Assembly: GCA_016235155.1 (NCBI GenBank)
Contig: JACRLW010000098.1
Coordinates: 1 to 41,376 of the forward strand
Source: Planctomycetota bacterium
GTDB taxonomy: Bacteria > Planctomycetota > UBA1135 > UBA2386
Direction of reading: 5' to 3'
Length of the DNA stretch: 41,376 bases
The position numbers and the translations under genes were made by a program. Of the stretch, positions 1 through 7,447 are shown piece by piece. Below the pieces are notes generated by a model, which was given only the letters and a program-made list of their open reading frames with translations, was not told the origin of the DNA and did not search any database. Position 1 is the stretch's first letter. Each line of letters opens with the position of its first letter.

Positions 1-8
1 CGCCATCG

Positions 9-1914
9 TCAATTGGCCGCGACGGTGATCGTCGCGCTCGCCTCGGACATGTCGGTGATCGGCGCTGTGAGCTTGGTGTCCTCGCCGAACAGGAAGTTGA
101 GCAGGAATTGGTCGATCTTCCGGTAGCGCAACCTCGCCGCCACGTGCAGCTTGCCGATCGCTCCGTCGGGAATCGCGACCTGGAACTCCTCCTTCTCGAG
201 GTTCTGTCGCTTCTGTCCGGTCAAGGTCGAGGGACAGTCGAACGCGTATTCCGCCGCGTCGGCGAAGCCTGGGAACAGCGACCGCCGATACCGGACGCCG
301 ACCATCTCCCACAGGTTGTGGCGATCGATCAGGTTGCCGTAGCGATCGACTGCCTCGGCCTTGAAGAGGAACGAGCCGGGCTCGATGAAGTGGCGGTCGT
401 TCACCTTCCCCGAGTGGAACACCGAGTTGCCGGAGTCATCGGTCACGTCGAGTTCCACCCACGCCTGGATGATGTCCAACGGTCCGGTCGGGAAGTCGTG
501 TCCCACCTTGTTCGAGGTGATGTTGACGCGCACCGCCACCGACTCGCCGGCTTTCACGGTCTCCGGCAGCACGAGTTCGATCGGGACCGCTGGTCCGGTC
601 TGCCATTTGTGCGCGATCTCCGGGATCTCGTACTCGCCGCGCAGCCACTTGTTCGTCGCCGCGATCTGCTCCTCGGCACCCTCGAGCTTCAGCAGCGCCG
701 GCATCAGTTGGTTCGCGGCCAGGAACCGGTGACTGCGGTGCTTGCCGTCGTCGGGCGAGCGGTTGTAGTCGAGATCGTCGCCGGAGGCCGGATCGCGGGA
801 CTCCACGAGAGGCATGTGGCACTCCCGGCACTCGATCGTCTTCTGGGGGTCGTCGGGGTGGTTCCAGCGGCTCTTGCGCCAGTTGTCGAACTGGTTCTGC
901 AGCTGCACCCAGCCGACGTCGTTCACCTCTTCGTCGATGAACTGCTTGTGGCAGGCCGCGCAGTACTCCGGAGTCTTGAACAGCTTCTTGCTGAGCGTCT
1001 TGGTGTGGTTCCACGGATATGCCCGGATCAGCACGTCGCTCAGGAACTTCGCCAGCCGTCCTTCGGCGAGCTCGAATGCATAGCGCTCCGGTTGAGCCAC
1101 GACGTAGTTGGCGTTGCCTTTGCATCACGCTCTGCACGGTCTGGAAAGCCGTATCCATGGCCGCCCACCGGTGCGCACTGACGGACCACTCGTCCGCGAT
1201 CTCCTCGTGGCATCCGGCGGTGCCGCAACTGTCCGATCCGGACAGCGATCTCGAGTCGTATGCGCCGCCGCTGGCCGTCGCGGCGAGGCTCGGAGCAAAC
1301 GGCCGCTCGGTCCCGTACTTGTAGACGTAATCGGGCGGGAACTCGTTGTGCAGCGGCGTCGGCGTGTAGAGGAAGACCGCCGAAGCCAACACCGCGAAGC
1401 CGACGACCACGGTGGCCAGGGACCGCCGGCCATAGCGGGCCGCCGAGCGCCACGCCCCCACCTCCGCGCCGAGCTTCTTCTCCCGCACGATCAGCGTGAC
1501 CACGTGCGGCATCACGAAGGCCACCAGGGCGAATGTCGACACGACGTGGATGAGATCCCACGCGTAGGAGATTCGCGGTCCGAACACCGCTTGAATCGTC
1601 AGGATCACGCCGGAGATCGAACACACCGCCAGCGCGAGGAACGCCGCGTAGCCGGTCGCCTTGTAGTGGTTCAGCGAGTAGTTCCGGTGATCTCGCCAGT
1701 GCCTGATCGAATACCAGATCATCGGGATCAGGAACGGGATTCCGACCGCGGTGTGCAAGAGCACCGAGAACTGGGTCGTGATCGAAAACGGCAGCGCGTA
1801 GATGATCAGCCCGGTCAGGGTCTCGAACAGCAGCAATCCAGACGACAAGAAGGCGACTCGCTGACTCCAGCGAACTCGACGCGCCTCGGCGCGATCCATG
1901 ACCGGGACTTGCAT
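9..1914 (-). CDS. Membrane-anchored multiheme cytochrome (b-type membrane part plus c-type hemes), frameshifted
   Basis: Probable membrane electron-transfer protein. The N-terminal part (1914 down to about 1125, roughly 263 residues) has five hydrophobic helices with interspersed His, like a cytochrome b561/b-type module. A soluble part follows with c-type heme motifs: CAACH and CRECH are canonical, and an earlier CGTAGCH is the rarer CX4CH spacing. The C-terminal region contains KVGHDFPTG, seen in multiheme cytochrome c families. The reading frame breaks near 1118-1125. The upstream frame runs to AFQTVQSVM and the downstream frame resumes at KGNANYVVAQPERY, so restoring one base joins them into a protein of about 630 residues. 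Each half alone makes little sense: one lacks its hemes, the other its membrane anchor. A sequencing or assembly deletion is the simplest reading; a real pseudogene is possible. The exact redox partner is unknown. It is divergent from the TPR lipoprotein. Confidence 0.75.
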
Positions 1915-2342
1915 GGGAGAACCCTCGGGGCAGACGGGGTCGGACGGAACAGGAGTGCTACTCGTCCGAGAACGCTACTGCACTGGAGACGAGGGGGATA
2001 CCGACGCTGCGATGTGATATGACGCATGTAGCCCTGGATCAGGCTTCAATCAGTTCCCTGGCTTCGAGGTCCGTCCCGGACCGCCGCGGTTCCGCCTCGA
2101 GCGCGCCGTCCCCCTCCGACGACGGCTCAGGAATCTCCGACCAGGGACTCGCCCGCGATGGGTTCGTAGTTCGGAGAATCCTCGCGCGTCGCGAGGATTC
2201 GGAGGCGAAGGACCCCGGCTGGCAAAGCGGCCGAGGCCTTCTGGTCGGCGCGGCAGCGCCGACGCCGGCAGCCGGGATCGGCTGCGGCCTCGGCCGCGAT
2301 GGGCGATAGCATTCGATCCCGCTCGCAGCGCGAGGCCGACCG
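1915..2342. other. Divergent intergenic region between cytochrome and TPR lipoprotein genes
   Basis: This 428-bp region has no credible coding sequence. It must hold the promoters of both divergent genes, but no clear -35/-10 pair stands out. An extended -10-like TGTGATAT lies near 2005-2020. Its right half holds three consecutive perfect stem-loops, annotated separately. Confidence 0.5.
2176..2285 (+). other. Three consecutive perfect stem-loops upstream of the TPR lipoprotein
   Basis: Stem 1 (2176-2200) has 11-bp arms GAATCCTCGCG/CGCGAGGATTC around CGT. Stem 2 (2244-2263) has 8-bp arms GTCGGCGC/GCGCCGAC around GGCA. Stem 3 (2268-2285) has arms GCAGCC/GGCTGC around GGGATC. None is followed by a T run, so they are not typical terminators. 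They could be a structured 5' leader of the gene at 2343 or protein-binding palindromes. Confidence 0.5.
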
Positions 2343-3533
2343 ATGTCAACCAGGCCACACCGAAGACACTCGGCCGTGATCCCACTCGGCTCGGCGGCTT
2401 TTGCCGTGGTCGTCGGAGGATGCAACGGCGACCGGGCGAGCCACTTGGCCGAACGCCTCGCCGAGGCGAAGGCGCAGCTCGAGACCCGTCACTACGAACC
2501 CGCTCTGGCGGCTTTCGACGCGGTATTGGCGATCGATCCCGGTCACGTCGACGCTCGCGGACTCAAAGCCGAGATCCTCCTGAACACGGCGCGCCTCGAC
2601 GAGGCGGCGGAGATCCTCGTCGATCTGCGCGAGGAACTTGGATCGCACACCGGAGTGACCTGGCTCCTGGCGATGGTCCGGAAGGACCAGGGACGGTTCG
2701 CCGAGGCTCTGGAGTTGTTCGATGCACTGCCCGAAGCGCGGCGCCCGAGGGCGGCGGTGGCCGAGGCACTGAGCGGATTGGGCAGGCATGACGACGCGGC
2801 GGATCAGGTCGCAGCGTCGCTCGTCGACGACCCTTGGAACTCGGCTGATTACTACGTGCTCTCGACGATCGAGACCCGTCGTGGCCGCGAGCGCGAAGCC
2901 CGGCTCTGGGGCGAGCACCATCGCGGCCAGGAGGCCGAGCGAGTGGCCGAGAGGAAGGCCCGCGGTTTCGAATACGCCGGTCAGGCCGTGGCGGCGAAGC
3001 TGGCGCGTGCCGAGGCCCAATCCCTGAGGGGATCGTGGAGCGAGGCGGTCAAGAATCTCCAGGAGATCCTGCAGGCGGATCCTCGAGCCGCGTCCGCGTA
3101 CTCGACTTTGGGCCGGATCCAGAGCGACCTCGGCCAGGCCGCCGCTGCCGTCGGGGCGCTCGAGCAGGCAGTCGCGCTGCAACCGGCCGACGGGATCCTG
3201 CGCCAACTCCTGGCGCAGGAGAGGGCGCTGGCGCAGAACCCCGCCACCGCCAGGCGAACTCCGTTGGAGATGGCGCGCTACCACGCGGCCGTGGGCGATC
3301 TCGAGAAGGCACGTGCGGTCGCGATCTACGCCGTCCGGCTGAATCCAGGCGATCTGGCGACGCTGCGTTTCGTCGAAACGGTGTTCGATCGGGAGCCGGA
3401 TGCGTTCGTACGGTTGTGGGCCTGGCGACAAGCGCTCGGCATCGCGCCGCGGGACGCGGGGCTACGAAGCGCGTGGGAGAAGCTGACGGCGAAGCTCGGG
3501 CTCCGACTCACGGCTCCTTCTGCTGGATCGTGA
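2343..3533 (+). CDS. TPR-repeat lipoprotein
   Basis: A 396-residue protein. A hydrophobic stretch ends in a lipobox-like VGGC at Cys27, which predicts an outer- or inner-membrane lipoprotein. Several TPR units follow; typical pieces are HYEPALAAFDAVLAIDPGH near residue 45 and SWSEAVKNLQEILQADPRA near 230. Such helical repeats bind protein partners; no enzyme motif is visible. The start at 2343 is chosen because it gives the shortest n-region before the lipobox; no strong ribosome binding site precedes it. The gene's 3' end overlaps the convergent CRTAC1-like gene by 26 bp. TPR proteins commonly sit beside ASPIC/UnbV propeller proteins in Planctomycetota, so the two products may act together at the cell surface; that is inference. 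Confidence 0.8.
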   Translation: MSTRPHRRHSAVIPLGSAAFAVVVGGCNGDRASHLAERLAEAKAQLETRHYEPALAAFDAVLAIDPGHVDARGLKAEILLNTARLDEAAEILVDLREELGSHTGVTWLLAMVRKDQGRFAEALELFDALPEARRPRAAVAEALSGLGRHDDAADQVAASLVDDPWNSADYYVLSTIETRRGREREARLWGEHHRGQEAERVAERKARGFEYAGQAVAAKLARAEAQSLRGSWSEAVKNLQEILQADPRAASAYSTLGRIQSDLGQAAAAVGALEQAVALQPADGILRQLLAQERALAQNPATARRTPLEMARYHAAVGDLEKARAVAIYAVRLNPGDLATLRFVETVFDREPDAFVRLWAWRQALGIAPRDAGLRSAWEKLTAKLGLRLTAPSAGS

Positions 3534-5181
3534 GGATTCGGTCCGTCGCCACGTCCGTGAGGGATTGACTGCTGCCGTCGGGCCAATCGATCTCGATGCG
3601 CTCGATGCGGTCGGCGTCGCCGAGTCCGAAGTGAAGGCGCCGGTCGCTCAGCGAGAGATAGCTTCCGCCGGCGGGGACGACCGCAGTCCGGGTCCGTCCC
3701 GCGGCGGTCAGGCGGACTTTTGCGCCGATCGCGACGTGATTCCCCTTGGCCGGCACCAGATCCAGAGTGATCCATCGCCGCCGCGGTGCGTCGTTCCGCA
3801 GGATGATGGCTGGACCATCGAGGTTGCAGATCACGAGGTCCAGATCGCCGTCGTTGTCCAGGTCGCCGATCGCGGAGCCCCGGCCGATGAGCGCCCGATC
3901 GAAATGAGGGCCCGCGACCGGTCCTGCGGGATCGAAGCCCCCGGCGCCGTCGTTGAGCAGCAGCAGATCCCGGACTCCATAGCGGTCGACGTACGACGCC
4001 TCGGCGGGGACACCGAGGTTGGTCGCCACGCCGCCGTTGCAGAGGAAGAGATCCAGATCGCCGTCGTTGTCGACGTCGAACAGGTTCGGGGAGAAGCCCG
4101 TGAACGCCCTCGTGGCGCCGAGCAATCGCGTGGCGCGTGAAACGTCTTCGAAATAGGCGCCGCGGTTGCTGAACAGCTTGCACCCCTCGGCGCGCAGCGC
4201 GGGACAGACGACGTCGATCGTCCCATCGCCGTTCACGTCCCCGACGTCCACCCCCATCGACGACTCGCTGACGCCTTCCCGGTTGTAGGCCAGCCCTGAG
4301 CTGATCGACTGGTCGGTGAAGGTGAGGTCGCCGTCGTTCGTGAAGTAGTAATTCTCCATCGCGTCATTGGCGACGAAGATGTCGATGTCGCGATCACCGT
4401 CGAAATCGACGCATGCCAGCCCCATGCCGCGTCCCCCGGGCCGGTGGATGCCGGCGGTCCGCGTCACGTCGGTGAACGTGCCGTCGCCGTTGTTGCGGGA
4501 GAGGATGTCGGGAGAACCCGTGAAGTCGAGCGGGGTCGGGTATTCGGATCGGTTTGCCGTCCGCGCCTCGTCCACGCTGTAGGTGATGTAGTTCTGGACG
4601 TAGAGATCGAGCCGCCCGTCGCCGTCGAAGTCGGCAAACGCGCAGGACTGCCCGAATCGGGGATTGTCGATCCCTGCGGCCGCCGTGACATCCGTGAAGC
4701 GACCGCCGCCCTCGTTGCGGTAGAGGCGATCGGGGCCGAAGTTCGTGACGTACAGGTCCTGGTCCCCGTCGTTGTCGTAGTCGGCCGCGCAACAACCCTG
4801 TCCGTAGCTCGCATCGCCGACTCCCGCGGCCTGGGTCACGTCGGTGAAGGTGCCGTCGCGATTGTTGCGGTAGAGGACGTTCGTGATCGCGGGGGACGGC
4901 TCCGACAGGATGTGATTGCCGTTGACGAAGTAGATGTCGAGCCAGCCGTCCCCGTCGGCGTCGAACAGCGCCACGCCACCGCCCATGATCTCGAGATAGG
5001 CGTACTTGCCGGTGACGCCGCTCGTGTGGGTGAAGGTGATCCCGGCCTCTCGGGTGACGTCGGTGAGCCAGGCCCGATCGCCGGTGAAGAACCGATACGC
5101 GACGTAGGACGCCCCGAGCAATCCGGCCGCGACGAGAAGCGTCGCCGCCGTGGACCGTGGTCTGCTGGCCATGAGGCGCAT
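3508..5181 (-). CDS. CRTAC1 family FG-GAP/VCBS beta-propeller protein with ASPIC/UnbV domain
   Basis: A 557-residue exported protein. One N-terminal hydrophobic segment (residues about 12-32) is a signal anchor or signal peptide. Seven calcium-binding-type loops follow (such as FDADGDGWLD, YDNDGDQDL, FDGDGRLD, VNGDGTID and LDNDGDLD), matching a seven-bladed propeller. The last 90 or so residues form an ASPIC/UnbV domain (GAKVRLTAAGR, FGLGDADRIERIEIDWPDG). Families of this type are extracellular and bind calcium; their substrates are unknown. An alternative start is Met4 at 5172. A 10-bp hairpin lies just upstream. The gene converges on the TPR lipoprotein and overlaps its end, which makes some mutual regulation through overlapping transcripts possible. 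Confidence 0.88.
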   Translation of the reverse strand: MRLMASRPRSTAATLLVAAGLLGASYVAYRFFTGDRAWLTDVTREAGITFTHTSGVTGKYAYLEIMGGGVALFDADGDGWLDIYFVNGNHILSEPSPAITNVLYRNNRDGTFTDVTQAAGVGDASYGQGCCAADYDNDGDQDLYVTNFGPDRLYRNEGGGRFTDVTAAAGIDNPRFGQSCAFADFDGDGRLDLYVQNYITYSVDEARTANRSEYPTPLDFTGSPDILSRNNGDGTFTDVTRTAGIHRPGGRGMGLACVDFDGDRDIDIFVANDAMENYYFTNDGDLTFTDQSISSGLAYNREGVSESSMGVDVGDVNGDGTIDVVCPALRAEGCKLFSNRGAYFEDVSRATRLLGATRAFTGFSPNLFDVDNDGDLDLFLCNGGVATNLGVPAEASYVDRYGVRDLLLLNDGAGGFDPAGPVAGPHFDRALIGRGSAIGDLDNDGDLDLVICNLDGPAIILRNDAPRRRWITLDLVPAKGNHVAIGAKVRLTAAGRTRTAVVPAGGSYLSLSDRRLHFGLGDADRIERIEIDWPDGSSQSLTDVATDRILTIQQKEP

Positions 5182-5194
5182 CGTCTCACGCGCT

Positions 5195-5218
5195 CGGCCC
5201 GCGGCCTACCGCGGGCCG
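5195..5218. other. Perfect 10-bp stem-loop in the leader of the CRTAC1-like gene
   Basis: Arms CGGCCCGCGG (5195-5204) and CCGCGGGCCG (5209-5218) enclose CCTA. It starts 14 bp upstream of the minus-strand start at 5181. It could be a 5'-leader hairpin or an operator. Confidence 0.5.
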
Positions 5219-5287
5219 CGGTCGCAACCGGAGGCCGCCGTGATCCCAGGCACGCACCGACCGTCCGCGACCGGGCGCAAGCGAAGA

Positions 5288-5324
5288 AACTTGCCATGGC
5301 CTCTTGATCGTGCCATGGCAAGTT
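5288..5324. promoter_or_regulatory. Double-palindrome operator upstream of merR-like gene
   Basis: A perfect 13-bp inverted repeat, AACTTGCCATGGC (5288-5300) and GCCATGGCAAGTT (5312-5324), is separated by 11 bp. Each arm is itself palindromic around CCATGG, so the site is a palindrome of palindromes. It lies directly upstream of and partly over the presumed promoter of the MerR-family gene, as expected for an autoregulatory operator. Confidence 0.7.
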
Positions 5325-5325
5325 G

Positions 5326-5338
5326 TAGACTCCGGGCC
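5326..5338 (+). promoter_or_regulatory. -10-like hexamer for a probable leaderless transcript (MerR gene)
   Basis: TAGACT (5326-5331) followed by CCGGGCC places the expected transcription start at or next to the ATG at 5339. TTGATC at 5304-5309, between the operator arms, is a possible -35 with 16-bp spacing. No Shine-Dalgarno sequence is present. Confidence 0.5.
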
Positions 5339-6070
5339 ATGAAGCAGCCCGATGCACGCATGGACCTCGCCGAACTCTCCCGGTCGACGCAGGTCCCGGG
5401 GCGGCAGATCCGGGAGCTGATCCGCCGCGGCGTCCTGCCGCGGCCGTCGTCCAGCGGTCGCGGTGCGACCTATGGCATCGAGCATCTGGATCGACTGCGG
5501 GTGTGGAAGCTCCTGCGCGAGAAGTCGCCAGCCGGCACGACGAACGACCAGATCCAGGCGGTCCTCGCGCAACTGACCCCCGAGATCCTGCACGGGATCG
5601 CGGAGGGCTCGATCCCCTTCGAACTCGTCGACGACGGCAAGCGCGAGGTCACGATCGCCGCGTCGATCACCTCGCCGCCGGCGCAAGGCAGCACCGCGCG
5701 GTGGCAGCCGGCGCCCGGGCGCAACGAAGCGGCGCTGGCGTACCTGTCGGCGATCGAGACCGCTGCGCGCCCGTCCGCACCGGCCCGGGTTGCGATCCCG
5801 GCAGGTGGTCGCCGTGCCCGGATCGACGTCGATCTCGACGCCGCCGGTCGCTCCAACGCGGCGCTCGCGCTCGAGCGGCTGCGCCGCCTGCTCGCGCAGT
5901 TCGCAGGCAGCATCCCACGCGGCGAACGCGTCAAGACCGAGCGGTCCGAAGTCTGGCACCGCGTGCGCATCGGCCGGGATCTGGAGATCTCGGCCCGCGG
6001 CCCCCTCACTCCCGACGAGATCCAGCTCCTGGAGACCGCGGGAGGCCTTCTGCACCAAGCCCTTCGCTGA
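5339..6070 (+). CDS. MerR-family transcriptional regulator
   Basis: A 243-residue protein. Residues about 9-62 form a MerR-type winged helix (DLAELSRSTQVPGRQIRELI, then YGIEHLDRLRVWKLLRE). The rest, about 170 residues, is a long C-terminal region with no recognised effector domain, much longer than in classical metal-sensing MerR proteins and without an obvious Cys metal site. The ATG at 5339 was chosen because it immediately precedes the HTH and follows the promoter; reading further upstream would run through the operator. The VWA gene begins 14 bp downstream, so the two form an operon. The operator at 5288-5324 suggests autoregulation. The signal sensed cannot be told from sequence. Confidence 0.85.
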   Translation: MKQPDARMDLAELSRSTQVPGRQIRELIRRGVLPRPSSSGRGATYGIEHLDRLRVWKLLREKSPAGTTNDQIQAVLAQLTPEILHGIAEGSIPFELVDDGKREVTIAASITSPPAQGSTARWQPAPGRNEAALAYLSAIETAARPSAPARVAIPAGGRRARIDVDLDAAGRSNAALALERLRRLLAQFAGSIPRGERVKTERSEVWHRVRIGRDLEISARGPLTPDEIQLLETAGGLLHQALR

Positions 6071-6084
6071 ACGGAGACCAAGCC

Positions 6085-7398
6085 ATGATCGAACGACAAG
6101 AGAACCCTTCGCCCGCGTCCACGACCCACTTCACCACGAACTGGGAGCAGGTGCCGACTCCCGACGGCCGCCCGGTGGCCGTGGAGATCACGCTCGCCGC
6201 ACCCGCCTCGCGATCCGCCGAGTCTCCGCGCCGGAACCCTTTGAACATCGGCATCGCGATCGACCGTTCGGGTTCGATGTCCGGGCCGAAACTGAGGGCC
6301 GCGTGCGACTCCGCGGCTGGCCTGTTGGACGGTCTCGCGGACGGCGAACGCCTGGCGGCGATCGCGTTCGAGAGCGAGGTGACGGACGTGTGCGCGAGCA
6401 CGCACCTCGATGCCGTCGTGCGCGACGCGATCCGCCCGCGCCTCACCTCGCTCGAACCCGGCGGCTGCACGGCGCTGTTCGACGGCTTCGTCCGCGCCGC
6501 CCAACTCGTGGCGGAGGGAGGCAACGCGAACGACGCCGATGCCTGGGTGATCGTCCTCTCCGACGGGATGGGCAACCGGGGACTCGTCGATCCCGCGGCC
6601 ATGCGCGTCCACGCGTCGGTCCTGGCGGAACGCGGCGTGCGGACGATTTCGATCGGCATCGGGGCCGACTACCAGGCGACGCAACTCGAGGCGCTCGCGA
6701 CCGGCGGCCGCGGGGAGTTCCACCACGCGTCCGAACCCAACCAGATCGTCGAGATCGTCCTCGGCGAGCTGAACGCGCTCCGCTCGACCGCGGCGAGCGA
6801 CCTCCGCGTGGGGCTCTCCGTCTCCGGCACACATCGCTGGCTTCTCCTCGGCGGTCATGCGACGCAGCAAGGCGACGTCGGCGAGAGTCGGATCGACCGC
6901 CTGCGCGACGGAGGGACGGCGCGCGTCATTGCCCTCCTCTGGCCGTCGACCGCGGCCACCGCGGGTCGCGGGTCGGTGTCCTGGGTCGGATGCGACGGGA
7001 CGCGCTCGACGACCGAGGTCGCGATCAACGCGTCTCGAGCCCCGGCCGGGCGCGACGTCGCGCTCGCCCTTCGCGCCGCCCGGCTCTGGCAGGCGCACAT
7101 CGTGGCTCGCGCATTCGAGATGAACGAGCGCGGTGAGTACGCGGCCGCCGGCGAGTTCGTGGGGGCGGAACGCGCACGACTCGCCGGCTACGTCCTCGGA
7201 TTGCCGGGCGCCGACGAGATCCTCGCCGGACTCGATCACGTCGCGGTGCACGCCCGTCGCGAGGGGCGGACGATCGGGAAGCGCGAGGCCTACGCGTGGT
7301 CGCGGAAGGCGCTGTCCGGCAAGGCCGACCTCCGGCAGAACGCGCCGGCGAGCGTGACCGAGGCGCTGTTCCTCGACCGTCCGGACGACGCCACCTGA
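6085..7398 (+). CDS. VWA-domain protein with intact MIDAS
   Basis: A 437-residue protein. A von Willebrand factor A domain covers residues about 52-225. Its metal-ion-dependent adhesion site is complete: DRSGS (D60, S62, S64), Thr129 in GGCTALFD and Asp160 in VLSDG. The C-terminal 200 residues form a beta-rich region and then a helical tail, as in many bacterial VWA proteins. There is no signal peptide, so it is probably cytoplasmic. The start has a GGAG ribosome binding site at 6073-6076, 8 bases upstream. It is co-transcribed with the MerR-like gene, which suggests one regulatory unit. VWA proteins usually bind protein partners through Mg2+; the partner here is unknown and no AAA/MoxR ATPase lies nearby. 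Confidence 0.85.
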   Translation: MIERQENPSPASTTHFTTNWEQVPTPDGRPVAVEITLAAPASRSAESPRRNPLNIGIAIDRSGSMSGPKLRAACDSAAGLLDGLADGERLAAIAFESEVTDVCASTHLDAVVRDAIRPRLTSLEPGGCTALFDGFVRAAQLVAEGGNANDADAWVIVLSDGMGNRGLVDPAAMRVHASVLAERGVRTISIGIGADYQATQLEALATGGRGEFHHASEPNQIVEIVLGELNALRSTAASDLRVGLSVSGTHRWLLLGGHATQQGDVGESRIDRLRDGGTARVIALLWPSTAATAGRGSVSWVGCDGTRSTTEVAINASRAPAGRDVALALRAARLWQAHIVARAFEMNERGEYAAAGEFVGAERARLAGYVLGLPGADEILAGLDHVAVHARREGRTIGKREAYAWSRKALSGKADLRQNAPASVTEALFLDRPDDAT

Positions 7399-7447
7399 TC
7401 GAAGCGCCACGGCGAGTCTCGAAGCGCCGGAGCTACCATCCGCGCCC
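7399..7447 (+). promoter_or_regulatory. Promoter region with 10-bp direct repeats before the deacylase
   Basis: TCGAAGCGCC occurs at 7399-7408 and again at 7419-7428, an exact 20-bp period. The second copy is followed by TACCAT (7434-7439) and CCGCGCCC directly before the ATG. The layout suggests a protein-binding repeat upstream of a leaderless promoter. Confidence 0.45.
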
